Assembly: GCA_002083435.1 (NCBI GenBank)
Contig: LWDJ01000004.1
Span: 130,596 to 194,595 of the forward strand
Origin: Proteobacteria bacterium SG_bin6
Lineage (GTDB): Bacteria > Pseudomonadota > Alphaproteobacteria > Sphingomonadales > Sphingomonadaceae
Direction of reading: 5' to 3'
DNA length: 64,000 nt
Positions within the stretch are counted from its first letter, which is position 1, and each line of letters opens with the position of its first letter. Shown here piece after piece: positions 29,034 through 38,144 of this stretch. The notes beneath the pieces are model-generated. The model was not told where the DNA came from and made no database searches. It was given only the letters and a program-made list of their open reading frames with translations. The position numbers were made by a program, and so were the translations under genes.

Positions 29034-29132
29034 CCCCTTCACCCAACCCTCTCCCCTAAAGGAGAGAGGGCTTTGCCGTTGCGCAACGTGATAGCCCTCT
29101 CCCTTCAGGGGAGAGGGTTGGGAGAGGGGCCT
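29033..29132. repeat. Pair of REP-like palindromes, inverted
   Basis: CCCTCTCCCC-taaa-GGAGAGAGGG (29048-29070, one mismatch) and CCCTCTCCC-ttca-GGGGAGAGGG (29095-29117, with GGTTGGGAGAGGGGC following) flank a central GTTGCGCAAC. The first copy is preceded by GCCCCTTCACCCAACC, the inverse of the tail of the second, so the two lie head to head. They occupy the gap between the first two genes of the operon. Confidence 0.75.
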
Positions 29133-29145
29133 TCCAGGAGCAACC

Positions 29146-30120
29146 ATGAAAAGCTTCACCTACACCCGCGCCGAAACCCCCGAAGCCGCGGTGGCGCAAG
29201 CCGCGGGGGGCGCGCGCTTCATCGCCGGGGGCACCAACCTGCTCGATCTGATGAAGCTGCAGATCGAAACGCCCGAAGCGCTGATCGACATCAGCCGCCT
29301 GCCGCTCGCCGAGGTGGAGCCGCACGAGGGCGGGCTGCGCATCGGCGCGCTCGCGATCAATTCGGACGTCGCCGCGCACCCGCACGTGCGCGCGCGCTAC
29401 CCGATGCTCGCCCGCGCGTTGCTTTCCGGCGCGTCGGCGCAGCTGCGCAACAAGGCGAGCGTGGGCGGCAATCTGCTCCAGCGCACGCGCTGCTATTTCT
29501 TCTACGATCCCGCCGCCCCCTGCAACAAGCGCGTGCCCGGCACTGGCTGCGCGGCGCAAGGCGGCTATAACCGCATCCACGCGATCCTGGGCGCGAGCGA
29601 GGCGTGCATCGCGACGCACCCGAGCGACATGGCGGTCGCCTTGCGCGCGCTCGACGCGGTGGTGCTGACGCTGGCGCCGGGCGGCGACCGGCGGCGCATC
29701 CCGCTCGCCGGCCTCTACCGCCTGCCGGGTGACACGCCGCAGCTTGAGCATGTGCTCGCGCCCGGCGAGCTGATCACCCATGTCGAGCTGCCACCGCCGC
29801 CGCCCGGACGCCAGCTCTACCGGAAGGTGCGCGACCGGGCCTCCTACGCCTTCGCGCTCGTCTCGGTCGCGGCGGCAGTCGCGGTCGAGGACGGGGTGGT
29901 ACGCGCCGCGCAGCTCGCGTTCGGCGGGCTCGCGCCGCTCCCTTGGCGCAGCGCCGAGGTCGAGACGGCGCTGATCGGCCGGCCGGCGACGCGCGAGACC
30001 TTCGCCACCGCCGCCGACGCGCTGCTCATGGGCGCGATGGGCCACGGCCATAACGACTTCAAGATCCCGCTCACGCGCCGCACGCTGATCGCCGCGCTGA
30101 CTGAACTGACGGAGGCATAA
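29146..30120 (+). CDS. paoB: Aldehyde oxidoreductase FAD/[4Fe-4S] subunit, PaoB-like
   Basis: FAD-binding subunit of 324 residues. FAD motifs [18 protein letters not shown] (about residue 24) and [18 protein letters not shown] (about 94). Between them and the C-terminal CO-dehydrogenase flavoprotein domain ([20 protein letters not shown]) is the insertion [20 protein letters not shown] followed by TGCAA, with the cysteine spacing that in PaoB-type subunits carries an extra [4Fe-4S] cluster. The gene ends 2 bp before paoC. Confidence 0.9.
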   Translation: MKSFTYTRAETPEAAVAQAAGGARFIAGGTNLLDLMKLQIETPEALIDISRLPLAEVEPHEGGLRIGALAINSDVAAHPHVRARYPMLARALLSGASAQLRNKASVGGNLLQRTRCYFFYDPAAPCNKRVPGTGCAAQGGYNRIHAILGASEACIATHPSDMAVALRALDAVVLTLAPGGDRRRIPLAGLYRLPGDTPQLEHVLAPGELITHVELPPPPPGRQLYRKVRDRASYAFALVSVAAAVAVEDGVVRAAQLAFGGLAPLPWRSAEVETALIGRPATRETFATAADALLMGAMGHGHNDFKIPLTRRTLIAALTELTEA

Positions 30121-30122
30121 CC

Positions 30123-32336
30123 ATGGCCGAATTCCGCATGGATGCCGATTACGGCCCCTCCGCGCTCGGTCGCGGGGTGCAGGGGCTGCTCGGCGCGCCG
30201 ATCGACCGCGTCGATGGTGTCGCCAAGGTGACGGGCGCCGCGCGCTACGCCGCCGAGCACCAGCCGCAAGGCAAGCTCGCTTACGGCTTCCCGATCACCG
30301 CGAGCGTCGCGACCGGCGCGGTCAAATCGCTCGACAAGACCAAGGCCGAGGCGATGCCGGGGGTGATCGCGATCATCACCGACGATCCCCGCCTGCCGCG
30401 CGAATCGCACATCATCCGCGCCGAACGGATGCCGGCGAATGACGGTACGCTTGAAAGCTATGGCCAGATCCTGGGCCTGGCGGTGGCCGAAAGCTTCGAG
30501 GCGGCGCGCGCGGCGGCCTATGCGGTGAAGGTCGATTATGTCGCGGTGAAGGGCGAGTACGACACCCGCGCCGCCGCGCATAAGGCGCAGGACCCGCACC
30601 AGGGCGCGATGCTGCCCAATGTGATCAAGGGTGATGTCGACGCGGCGATGGCGGCGGCGGAGGTGGCGATCGACGTTACCTATTCCACCCCCTTCCAGGT
30701 TCACGCCGCGATGGAGCCGCACGCGGCGATCGCCGAATGGCAGGGCGACGAACTGACGCTCTACGGTTCGATCCAGATCATGCGCGGCTTCACCCCGGTG
30801 CTCGCCAATTCGCTGGGGGTGCCGATCGACAAGATCCATGTGCTGTCCCCCTATATCGGCGGCGGGTTCGGCGGGAAGATCGGCGGGCCGGAGACGCTGC
30901 TCGCCGCGATCGCCGCGCAGCAGATCGGGCGGCCGGTGAAGGTGCAGCTCACGCGTCAGCAGCTGTTCCATGCGATCTATGGCCGATCGGACACCCACCA
31001 GCGCATCCGCCTCGCCGCCACCCGCGACGGCAAGCTGACGGCGATCGCGCAGGACAGTCTCGTCAGCCAGAAAACCGGTCTCGGTTTTTTCGAGCCCGTC
31101 GCGCTCGGCGCGCTGTCGCTCTACGCGGGCGAGAATCGCCGCTTCACCACGCGGATCGCCAAGATCAACGTCACCCCCGCCGGCGCCGTCCGCGCGCCGG
31201 GCGAGGCGGTGGGGATGATGGCGCTGGAAACCGCGATGGACGAGATGGCGGAAAAGCTCGGCATGGACCCCATCGCCTTCCGCAAGGCCAATGAGCCGAC
31301 GAGCGACCCGACCAGCGGCGCCCCCTTCTCCACCCGCCGCCTGATCGATTGCTATGACGAGGGCGCCAAGCGCTTCGGCTGGGATCGGCGGGTGGCGACG
31401 CCCGGCGCGCGGCGCGAGGGTGATTGGCTAATCGGCATGGGCATGGCGACGGCGGCGCGCGTCAACTTCCTCGCCGACAGCAAGGCACGCGTCCGCCTGA
31501 CGCCCGAGGGCCATGCCGAGATCGAAACCGATATGACCGATATCGGCACCGGCACCTACACCATCCTGGCGCAGGTGGCGGGTGAGGCGCTCGGCCTGCC
31601 GATCGGGGCGGTGAAGGTGCGGCTGGGCGATTCGCGCGATCCTTCGGGCGCGGGTTCGGGCGGCTCGTTCGGCGCGGCGTCGAGCACGTCGTCGGTGCTG
31701 ATCGCCTGCGACGCGATCGTCGCCGAACTCGCGCGGCGGATGGGCACGGCGCCCGAGGAAATGACGCTGAAGGACGGCCACGCCATCGCCGGCAACCGAC
31801 GGGTGGCGCTCAGCGATCTCGTCGGCGGCGCGGCGATCGAGGAAATCGGCGTGCTCACCCCCGGACGCAACTCGCGCAGCTGGAGCCAGGGCACGTTCGG
31901 CGCGCAATTCGCCGAAGTGGGCGTCCATGTGGTGACCGGCGAAGTGCGTGTGCGCCGCCTGCTCGGCGTGTTCGATTGCGGGCGCATCCTCAACGCCAAG
32001 ACCGCGCGCAGCCAGGCGATCGGCGGGATGATCTGGGGCCTGGGCTATGCGCTGCACGAAGCCGCCGTGCTCGATCCGCGCACCGGCGCTTATGTGAACC
32101 GCGACTTGGCCGAATATCACATCCCGGTGAACGCCGATGTGCCGCAGATCGAGGCCTATTTCATCGAGGAGATCGATCCCCATGCGAGCCCCGTTGGCGC
32201 CAAGGGGCTGGGCGAGCTGGGCATTTCCGGCGTGGGCGCGGCGGTGACCAACGCGGTGTACAACGCCTGCGGCGTGCGCGCGCGCGACTGGCCGATGACG
32301 CTCGACCAGATTTTGCCGGGATTGCCGGGGGTTTGA
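30123..32336 (+). CDS. paoC: Aldehyde oxidoreductase molybdopterin-binding subunit, PaoC-like
   Basis: Large catalytic subunit of 737 residues that binds molybdenum cofactor (the cytosine dinucleotide form in E. coli PaoC). Family motifs: APIDRVDGVAKVTGAARYAAE at the N-terminus, the glycine-rich SPYIGGGFGGKIGGPETLLA (about residue 243), VRAPGEAVGMMALETAMDEM, TDIGTGTYTILAQ, and GAKGLGELGISGVGAA near residue 698 with the catalytic Glu. It oxidises aldehydes to acids; the substrate range cannot be predicted. It is followed by a repeat cluster and then the XdhC-like maturation gene. Confidence 0.93.
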   Translation: MAEFRMDADYGPSALGRGVQGLLGAPIDRVDGVAKVTGAARYAAEHQPQGKLAYGFPITASVATGAVKSLDKTKAEAMPGVIAIITDDPRLPRESHIIRAERMPANDGTLESYGQILGLAVAESFEAARAAAYAVKVDYVAVKGEYDTRAAAHKAQDPHQGAMLPNVIKGDVDAAMAAAEVAIDVTYSTPFQVHAAMEPHAAIAEWQGDELTLYGSIQIMRGFTPVLANSLGVPIDKIHVLSPYIGGGFGGKIGGPETLLAAIAAQQIGRPVKVQLTRQQLFHAIYGRSDTHQRIRLAATRDGKLTAIAQDSLVSQKTGLGFFEPVALGALSLYAGENRRFTTRIAKINVTPAGAVRAPGEAVGMMALETAMDEMAEKLGMDPIAFRKANEPTSDPTSGAPFSTRRLIDCYDEGAKRFGWDRRVATPGARREGDWLIGMGMATAARVNFLADSKARVRLTPEGHAEIETDMTDIGTGTYTILAQVAGEALGLPIGAVKVRLGDSRDPSGAGSGGSFGAASSTSSVLIACDAIVAELARRMGTAPEEMTLKDGHAIAGNRRVALSDLVGGAAIEEIGVLTPGRNSRSWSQGTFGAQFAEVGVHVVTGEVRVRRLLGVFDCGRILNAKTARSQAIGGMIWGLGYALHEAAVLDPRTGAYVNRDLAEYHIPVNADVPQIEAYFIEEIDPHASPVGAKGLGELGISGVGAAVTNAVYNACGVRARDWPMTLDQILPGLPGV

Positions 32337-32348
32337 GGGGGGGGAGAC

Positions 32349-32511
32349 AAGCCCCTCTCCCAAACCCTCTCCCCTAAAGGGGAGAGGGTTTTAAAAAGCG
32401 CGACGCACTAGCCCTCTCCCCTTTAGGGGAGAGGGTTGGGAGAGGGGCCGATGCCAAGCGGAACAGAAAAGCCCTCTCCCGTTTACGGGAGAGGGTTGGG
32501 TGAGGGCCTTC
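32349..32511. repeat. Three REP-like palindromes
   Basis: Copy 1 (32351-32390, inverted), copy 2 (32410-32449) and copy 3 (32470-32509) share the unit AGCCCTCTCCC(S)TTTA(S)GGGAGAGGGTTGGG. Copies 2 and 3 differ by a paired change in the stem (CCCC-ttta-GGGG against CCCG-ttta-CGGG), so base pairing is preserved. The cluster lies between paoC and the XdhC gene. Confidence 0.8.
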
Positions 32512-32548
32512 CAGCGCGCAACACCCGATCAACCACAGGACCAAAATC

Positions 32549-33463
32549 ATGGCCGATAACGACTCCGTCCTCGCCGCCGCCGCGCAATGGGCCGGCGCGC
32601 CGCTCGCGCTGGCGACCGTGGTTTCGACGTGGGGTTCGGCGCCCCGGCCGCGTGGCAGCCATATGCTGGTGCATGGCGATGGCCGCTTCGAGGGCTCGGT
32701 CTCGGGCGGCTGCGTCGAGAGCGACATCCTCGCGACCGCCGCGCAAGTGATCGCCGGCGCCCCGGCCGTCCTCAAACATTATGGCGTCGCCGATGACGCC
32801 GCCTGGGAAGTCGGCCTGCCGTGCGGCGGCAAGATCGACGTGCTGGTCCAGCCGGTGCGCGACGATGGTTTCCCACCCGACCTGTTCGCCGCGATCGCCG
32901 AAGCGCGGGCGCGCGGCGAGGCGTTCAGCGTCGCGACCGATCTTGCCAGCGGCCAGTCGCGCGAGGGCAGCGCGGGCGCGTTCGTCAACCGTTACGACCC
33001 GCCGCGCCGCCTGCTGATCGTCGGCGCGGTGCAGATCGCGCAGGCGCTCGCCGGCCTCGCGCGTGAACTGGGGATCGCCGTGACCGTGATCGATCCGCGC
33101 GCGCGCTTCCTGACCGAGGAGCGCTTCCCCGGGGTGACGCTCGACGATCGCTGGCCCGACGAGGCGATCGAAGCGCTCAAGCCCGATCCCGCGACCGCGA
33201 TCGTGACCTTGAGCCACGACATCAAGATCGACGATCCCGCGCTGATCGCCGGCCTCGCCTCGCCCGCTGCCTATATCGGCTCCCTGGGCTCGCGGCGCAG
33301 CCATGCCGCGCGGGTCGAGCGGTTGCAGGCGGCGGGCGTCGGAGAGGACGCCATCGCCCGCATCGACGCGCCGGTCGGGCTCGACATCGGCGCGATCGGG
33401 CCGGCGGAGATCGCGCTGTCGATCGCCGCCGCGATGGTGGGCGCCTTTAATGGTCGACGCTAG
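32549..33463 (+). CDS. XdhC/CoxI-family molybdenum enzyme maturation factor (PaoD-like)
   Basis: A protein of 304 residues with the two XdhC domains. The N-terminal XdhC_CoxI part has LATVVSTWGSAPRPRGSHML and SVSGGCVESDIL. The C-terminal Rossmann part has RRLLIVGAVQIAQALAGLA, VIDPRARFLTEERFPG and AYIGSLGSRRSHAARVERL. XdhC and PaoD bind molybdenum cofactor and help load the sulfurated cofactor into the partner enzyme. The position directly after paoABC supports that role. It overlaps the MobA-like gene by 14 bp. Confidence 0.9.
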   Translation: MADNDSVLAAAAQWAGAPLALATVVSTWGSAPRPRGSHMLVHGDGRFEGSVSGGCVESDILATAAQVIAGAPAVLKHYGVADDAAWEVGLPCGGKIDVLVQPVRDDGFPPDLFAAIAEARARGEAFSVATDLASGQSREGSAGAFVNRYDPPRRLLIVGAVQIAQALAGLARELGIAVTVIDPRARFLTEERFPGVTLDDRWPDEAIEALKPDPATAIVTLSHDIKIDDPALIAGLASPAAYIGSLGSRRSHAARVERLQAAGVGEDAIARIDAPVGLDIGAIGPAEIALSIAAAMVGAFNGRR

Positions 33464-34019
33464 CCGCACCTTGCTCGCGCTGCTCGCCGCCGGGCGCTCC
33501 GAGCGGTTCGGGCCCGATGACAAGCTCGCCGCCGATTTCCTTGGCCGCCCGCTCGCCAGCCATGTCGCGACCGCGCTGGAAGCGGTGCCGTTCCTCACGC
33601 GCGTCGCGATCGTCTCAAGCACCGGGGTCGCCTTTCCCGGCTATCGGCGGATCGAGAACCCGGCGCCAGACACCGGCCTGTCGGGATCGGTACGGCTGGC
33701 GGCGCAGGGGGCGCGCGATTGTGGCGCGGCGGCGCTGCTGATCGCCCTCGCCGACATGCCGCGCGTGACGGCGGCGCAGATCCTTCGCCTGCTCGACGCG
33801 GCGCAAACGGCGGACGCGGTGATCGCCTCCAGCGACGGCACGCGCCCCTCGCCGCCAGCGCTTTTCGCCGCCGGGCGTTTCGCCGAACTGCTCGCGCTCG
33901 AAGGCGATCACGGCGCGCGGGCATTGATCCAAGGCGGGGTGCACATCGTCACCAGTCCGCAGGAGCTGATCGACATCGACACGCCCGAGGATCTGGCGCG
34001 GCTGCGGGCGCTGGCCTGA
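33450..34019 (+). CDS. MobA/MocA-like nucleotidyltransferase
   Basis: A nucleotidyltransferase of 189 residues (start ATG 33450). The N-terminal signature LLALLAAGRSERFGPDDKLAAD is the GxxSxRxGxxK nucleotide/metal loop of MobA-like NTP transferases. LLIALADMPRVTAAQILRLL contains the conserved Asp-Met-Pro, and the C-terminus has DIDTPEDLARLR. In E. coli MocA makes molybdopterin cytosine dinucleotide for PaoC; by context this protein probably supplies that cofactor, but guanylyl specificity cannot be excluded. The overlap with the XdhC gene shows coupling. Confidence 0.87.
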   Translation: MVDASRTLLALLAAGRSERFGPDDKLAADFLGRPLASHVATALEAVPFLTRVAIVSSTGVAFPGYRRIENPAPDTGLSGSVRLAAQGARDCGAAALLIALADMPRVTAAQILRLLDAAQTADAVIASSDGTRPSPPALFAAGRFAELLALEGDHGARALIQGGVHIVTSPQELIDIDTPEDLARLRALA

Positions 34020-34023
34020 GCGG

Positions 34024-35160
34024 TCAGGCCGCCGCGCGGCCTTGATCGGCCGCGTCGGGCGCTCCCACGCCGCCCACCGCCACGATCGGCCAATGTGGCG
34101 CGCGGGCGTCGATCCGGGCGATCAGGCGCAGGAACTCGACCTCGGCGGGATCGTGCGCGGCGCCATCGACCTCGAAAATGTCGTGGAACCAGGGCTCACC
34201 CACCCCGCCGAAACCCTTTTCCTGCCAGGCGACCCAGGGCAGATGCGTTTGCGTTTTGCCGCGCACCAGCCCCCAGCAGATCGCGCCCACCCCTTCCACG
34301 CGCGCGATCGGCAGGATCGACTGGAACGTGCTTCCCGCCGGGCGCGCCATGAACTCGCTGCACAGGACCGGCCGCCCCCAGGCGCTGAGCCACGCAATGC
34401 GCCGCGCGAAGTCAGCGGCGTCGCCGTAATTGTGGAACGAGACGATGTCCGATTCGTCCAGCTGCGCGCGTTGCAGCTCGGTAAGCTTGTCGGGCGCGGA
34501 CCAGTCCCCCAGCCAGATGCCGCTCGTCAGCGGCTGGCTGGGCGCCGCGCCTCGCGCCCAGGCGAAAGCCGCGCGGAGCACCGGCAGCACCAGCGCCGCC
34601 TTGGCGCTCAGCTCGGCCGGGTCGCACGCCGAAACCTCGGCGCCATTATCGGGCTCGTTCCACACGTCCCACGCGATCACGCGGCGGTCCTGGGCGAAAT
34701 GCGCGACCACGCCCTCGACATAAGCGCGCAGCCGCGGATGCTGCGCGGGATCGGCGAGCGCCGCCGGCCCGGGCGCCTGCAACCAGCCCGAGTTATGCAC
34801 CCCGTCGACCGGATGCGGCTGTGGCCCCAGCGCCGGATCGGGCCGCCAGCATGAGTCGAACAGCACCAGCATCACGCCGATGCCGCGCGCCTCGGCCGCC
34901 GCGAGCAGGTGCTCGACGCGCGCCAGTAAGCCCGGCGCGTCGTCCACCCACAGCAGATCGTGGAGATACACCCGCGCCACGTTCATCCCCGCCGACGCCG
35001 CCAGCGTCAGCTCGCGCTCGATCGTCGGCAGGTCGAAGGTGGCCGCCTGCCACATTTCGAGCTGGTTGATCGCGGTCGAGGGGGTGAAATTGCAGCCCAT
35101 CAGCCAGGGCTGCGCGCCATGCCAGGCCGCTGCCGCTTCCGCCGTCCATCGCTCGCGCAT
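34024..35160 (-). CDS. Glycoside hydrolase, GH5/cellulase-like (clan A)
   Basis: A TIM-barrel hydrolase of 378 residues without a visible signal peptide. Clan GH-A pattern: NVARVYLHDLLWVDD near residue 60, the acid/base Glu in VIAWDVWNEPDNG (about residue 168) and the nucleophile Glu in RPVLCSEFMARPAGS (about residue 270). Such proteins are often labelled cellulase or 1,4-beta-xylanase, but the true substrate is not determined by these motifs. It ends 4 bp from the convergent MobA-like gene. Confidence 0.82.
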   Translation of the reverse strand: MRERWTAEAAAAWHGAQPWLMGCNFTPSTAINQLEMWQAATFDLPTIERELTLAASAGMNVARVYLHDLLWVDDAPGLLARVEHLLAAAEARGIGVMLVLFDSCWRPDPALGPQPHPVDGVHNSGWLQAPGPAALADPAQHPRLRAYVEGVVAHFAQDRRVIAWDVWNEPDNGAEVSACDPAELSAKAALVLPVLRAAFAWARGAAPSQPLTSGIWLGDWSAPDKLTELQRAQLDESDIVSFHNYGDAADFARRIAWLSAWGRPVLCSEFMARPAGSTFQSILPIARVEGVGAICWGLVRGKTQTHLPWVAWQEKGFGGVGEPWFHDIFEVDGAAHDPAEVEFLRLIARIDARAPHWPIVAVGGVGAPDAADQGRAAA

Positions 35161-35244
35161 CGTCGCATCCCGCTTGCCGCCGATCGCTCTGCCAATGCGC
35201 GCGTGAAGCGCTCCTGAATATTGCGGAATTCCCCGGACTTACCG

Positions 35245-35450
35245 CTACGCGCTGGCAAGAGTCGTTGTCAGCTTCGCCGCATCGGCGACCGCCCGCGCTG
35301 GTTCAGCTCTGCTGAAACACTCACCAATGTGCCATGCCCGCCACACCGCGCGGTGATACTCGGTGGGCGCCATGCCCATCAGCTGCCGGAGCAGCTGGGC
35401 GAGGTCTGAGGCGCGCCATAGCCGACAGCGATCACGCTGGTTGATCGCTC
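35245..35450 (-). pseudogene. Remnant of an AraC-family regulator C-terminus
   Basis: The minus strand encodes DLAQLLRQLMGMAPTEYHRA (35406 downward), which matches the last helix of AraC-type HTH domains (x-F-R-R-x-x-G-x-x-P-x-x-Y-R-R). In another frame just upstream it encodes SVIAVGYGAPQ, the second helix-turn (I-A-x-x-V-G-Y), so a single frameshift separates them. Nothing recognisable remains of the N-terminal part. It lies between the glycoside hydrolase and tRNA-Leu, filling most of a 378-bp stretch that holds no intact gene. Confidence 0.5.
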
Positions 35451-35538
35451 CCGCGCGGACGGTCCGTTCGCCCTGGATAGCCAGAACGCCCGGCGGCCAG
35501 CTTGCCGGCATGCCGCGTGTTTGGTGCCTTAGGGAGCC

Positions 35539-35625
35539 TGGTGCGGGCGGTCGGACTCGAACCGACATTCTGTTGCCAGAGGCGGATTTTGAGTCCGCTG
35601 CGTCTACCAATTCCGCCACGCCCGC
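35539..35625 (-). tRNA. tRNA-Leu (anticodon CAA)
   Basis: The minus strand reads GCGGGCGTGGCGGAATTGGT at the 5' end and folds into a class II tRNA of 87 nt: acceptor stem GCGGGCG/CGCCCGC, anticodon arm GCGGACT-CAA-AATCCGC, a long variable arm (CTCTGGCAACAGA), T-arm GTCGG-TTCGAGT-CCGAC, and an encoded CCA end. The long variable arm and CAA anticodon identify leucine. Confidence 0.97.
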
Positions 35626-35700
35626 GTGCGAGGCGCCCCGCCGATGCCATGCGCGCGCGCGCGCGTCCAGCCCCTTGCCGTCGCGCGCGACCTTGGGCGG

Positions 35701-38040
35701 CTAGCGGGCGATGCGGAAGGTGAGCCCGATGATCCGCGGGTCGCTCGGCAGGCCCAGGATCAGCCCCGAATTGCCCGCCTGGACCGTTACGTTCTGGAGA
35801 TACGCCTCGTCGAACAGGTTGCGCACGAACAGCGCCACCTCCCACCCCGCCGGCGCGCGATAGCCGAGCGTCGCGTTGGTGAGGTTATAGGCATTGATAT
35901 AAGTGAAGCGCGACAGCGAGGGATCGCCATAATAGCCGCTGCGCCAATTGCTGTCGGCATGGAGATAGGCCTTGCCGCGCACCCCCAGCGCAGCGAGCGA
36001 GCGGTCGATGTCGAAGCCGAAGCTCACCGACCAGCGCGGCAGGCCGGCCAGTGGCCGCCCGGTCAGGTCGCACGCCTGAGTGCCCGCCGTTTGCAGTTCG
36101 AGCGGACACGGCCCCGCTGGATAACGCGCATAGGTGCCGTTCGCATAAGCCAGCCCTCCGCGCAGCACGACGTCACGCGCCGGCCGGGCGACCGCGTCCG
36201 CCTCGAACCCCGACACGGTCACCTTGGGGATGTTCGACAGATAACCGCGCAGCGCGACCGTCTGGCTCGAATCGACGATCGTCGCCTGGAAATCGGTGAC
36301 TTCGGTATAATAGCCGGTGAGGTTGAGCTCGACCCGCTTGGCGAACCAGCTCGTCTTCAGCCCGACTTCGTAAGTGGTGTTGAGCTCGGGCCGGATCACC
36401 GCTGTGGCCAGCGCCGGCCGGTTCGCGGCATCGAGCGGCAGTCCCGACACGTTGATCCCCCCCGATTTGAAGCCGCGCGCATAGCTTGCATAGGCGAGCA
36501 CGTTCGGCGCCGGCTGATAGGCGATATTGGCGCGGCCCGAGAGATTGCCCTCGCGGTTCGCCGCCGAATAGCTTTGCGGCCGCAGCACCGAGAGCTGGGC
36601 GTTGATCAGCCGGGGATCGGTGACGGCGGGGCCGCCGCCCACGGTCGTGGTGTAATCGGCCGACTTCTCCTCATAGGTATAGCGCAGGCCCCCGGTGAGT
36701 GTGAGGGCGGGGGTGACGCGCCAATTGGCCTCGCCGAACACCGCGACGCTATCGGTGCGGAAGCGGGTGCGACCGTCCTGGCCATAACCATCGAGCAGAT
36801 TGGCCGGGAATTGCGATGGCGGCCCCAGCAGCCAATAAGCGCCCGCCGGGCCGTAAATGCTGATCGGCTGTCCGCTGATCTTCTGGTAGAAATAATAGAG
36901 TCCCACGACATAGCTCAGCCGCCGGTCGCCGTTCGAGGCCAGCCGCACCTCATGGCTATACTGGTCCTGGCGTGAGGGGATGCGCTGGGTGAGCTGGATC
37001 GGCAGCCCGGTATAGTCCCGGTCGTTCGCCGCGTCCCACCGCCAGAAGCGCCACGCGCTGACCGAGGTGAGCGTAGCCGGGCCCAGATTCCAGTCGCCGA
37101 TCAGGCTGATGCCGCCTTCATTGGTGTTGACCCCCACCGGCGCGTCGATGTCGGTCAACCGGTCGGCGTAGTTCAGGCTCGCCGGCGCGTAGTTCGCCCC
37201 CGCCGCGAGCGCCGGATATTGCCGCGCCACGGCGCGCAGGCTCTGCCCGACGCGCAGATAGACCTGCGTGCAGCAGGCGCTGTCGAAGCTGGAATAATCG
37301 ACGCTGAGGCGAAAACGGACAGCATTGCTCGGCGCGATCAGCAACTGGCCGCGTAACGCGGCGTTGTTGACGCTGTTCTCATCCTCGCGCCGGCGGACAT
37401 TATAGATCACCCCATCGCGCCGGGTAAGCAGCGCCGACAGCCGCGCGGCGATCGTGTCGCCCAGGATCGGCCCCGAAACGGCGGCACGCGCCTGCACCAG
37501 ATTATAGCTGCCATAGGAAAATTCCGCCGTGCCTTCGGGCGTGAAGCTCGGCGCCTTGGTGGTGATGTTGATCGCGCCGGCGGTGGTGTTCTTGCCGAAC
37601 AAGGTGCCCTGCGGCCCGCGCAGCACCTCCACCTGCTCCAGATCGACGAAATCGAACGCCGCCGTCGCGGGCCGCGCGTGATAAACCTGATCGACATAAT
37701 AGCCGACGCCGGGCTCGAGCCCGTCATTCGCCTGGCTCACCGCGACGACGCTGCTGCCGAGCCCGCGAATGGTGAAGGCGGTGTTGCGCGGGTTGGCCGA
37801 GCTGTAATTGAGGCTCGGCACCAGCACCGTCAGCCCCTGGGTGTTCACCGTATAGCTGCGCTCGATCAGCGGCGCGTCGACCACTGAAATCGCCGCCGGC
37901 ACGCTCTGCACCGGCTCGGGCCGGCGGCGCGCGGTCACAGTGACGTCAGCCGGCGCCTCGGCCGATGGCAGCGGATCGGCGGCGGCCGTCGCCGGCGACA
38001 CGGCATTGGCAGCGAGCGCCAAGCCCCAGAAAAACGGCAT
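35701..38040 (-). CDS. TonB-dependent outer-membrane receptor, predicted molybdenum-regulated
   Basis: Outer-membrane beta-barrel receptor. The ATG at 38040, with GGGGGGAAA upstream, gives 779 residues and a signal peptide ending near ATAAADPLP. Plug domain: DVTVTARRRPEPVQSVPAAI (TonB-box region), FTIRGLGSSVV, VEVLRGPQGTLFGKNTTAGA and INITTKAP. The barrel ends LGLPSDPRIIGLTFRIAR with an aromatic/Arg-type end typical of such receptors in sphingomonads. It is divergent from a ModE-like regulator, and a ModE-box-like palindrome lies 22 bp upstream of its start, which suggests it imports molybdate, tungstate or a chelate thereof; the substrate is inferred from regulation only. Confidence 0.9.
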   Translation of the reverse strand: MPFFWGLALAANAVSPATAAADPLPSAEAPADVTVTARRRPEPVQSVPAAISVVDAPLIERSYTVNTQGLTVLVPSLNYSSANPRNTAFTIRGLGSSVVAVSQANDGLEPGVGYYVDQVYHARPATAAFDFVDLEQVEVLRGPQGTLFGKNTTAGAINITTKAPSFTPEGTAEFSYGSYNLVQARAAVSGPILGDTIAARLSALLTRRDGVIYNVRRREDENSVNNAALRGQLLIAPSNAVRFRLSVDYSSFDSACCTQVYLRVGQSLRAVARQYPALAAGANYAPASLNYADRLTDIDAPVGVNTNEGGISLIGDWNLGPATLTSVSAWRFWRWDAANDRDYTGLPIQLTQRIPSRQDQYSHEVRLASNGDRRLSYVVGLYYFYQKISGQPISIYGPAGAYWLLGPPSQFPANLLDGYGQDGRTRFRTDSVAVFGEANWRVTPALTLTGGLRYTYEEKSADYTTTVGGGPAVTDPRLINAQLSVLRPQSYSAANREGNLSGRANIAYQPAPNVLAYASYARGFKSGGINVSGLPLDAANRPALATAVIRPELNTTYEVGLKTSWFAKRVELNLTGYYTEVTDFQATIVDSSQTVALRGYLSNIPKVTVSGFEADAVARPARDVVLRGGLAYANGTYARYPAGPCPLELQTAGTQACDLTGRPLAGLPRWSVSFGFDIDRSLAALGVRGKAYLHADSNWRSGYYGDPSLSRFTYINAYNLTNATLGYRAPAGWEVALFVRNLFDEAYLQNVTVQAGNSGLILGLPSDPRIIGLTFRIAR

Positions 38041-38060
38041 TTTCCCCCCATGTTTCGAGT

Positions 38061-38085
38061 CGCTATATACGTTCGTATATAGCAT
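38061..38085. promoter_or_regulatory. ModE-box-like palindrome
   Basis: CTATATACG-tt-CGTATATAG (38063-38082) is a perfect 9-bp inverted repeat. Read as CGCTATATA-N6-TATATAGCA it resembles the ModE operator of E. coli (CGNTATATA-N6-TATA-type half-sites). It lies between the TonB receptor start (38040) and the ModE-like regulator start (38145), so it can control both. The AT-rich element stands out in GC-rich DNA. Confidence 0.75.
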
Positions 38086-38144
38086 TGCCGGGTCCAGAAA
38101 AGGGGGTCATTGCCTGGCGCCGCGATCGGCGACACTATGCCGGC

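Noticed and set aside
35648..35668. Alternating GC run (ATGCGCGCGCGCGCGCGT) as a Z-DNA or regulatory element near tRNA-Leu
   Set aside because: Short alternating GC runs are expected by chance at this base composition, and nothing links it to function.
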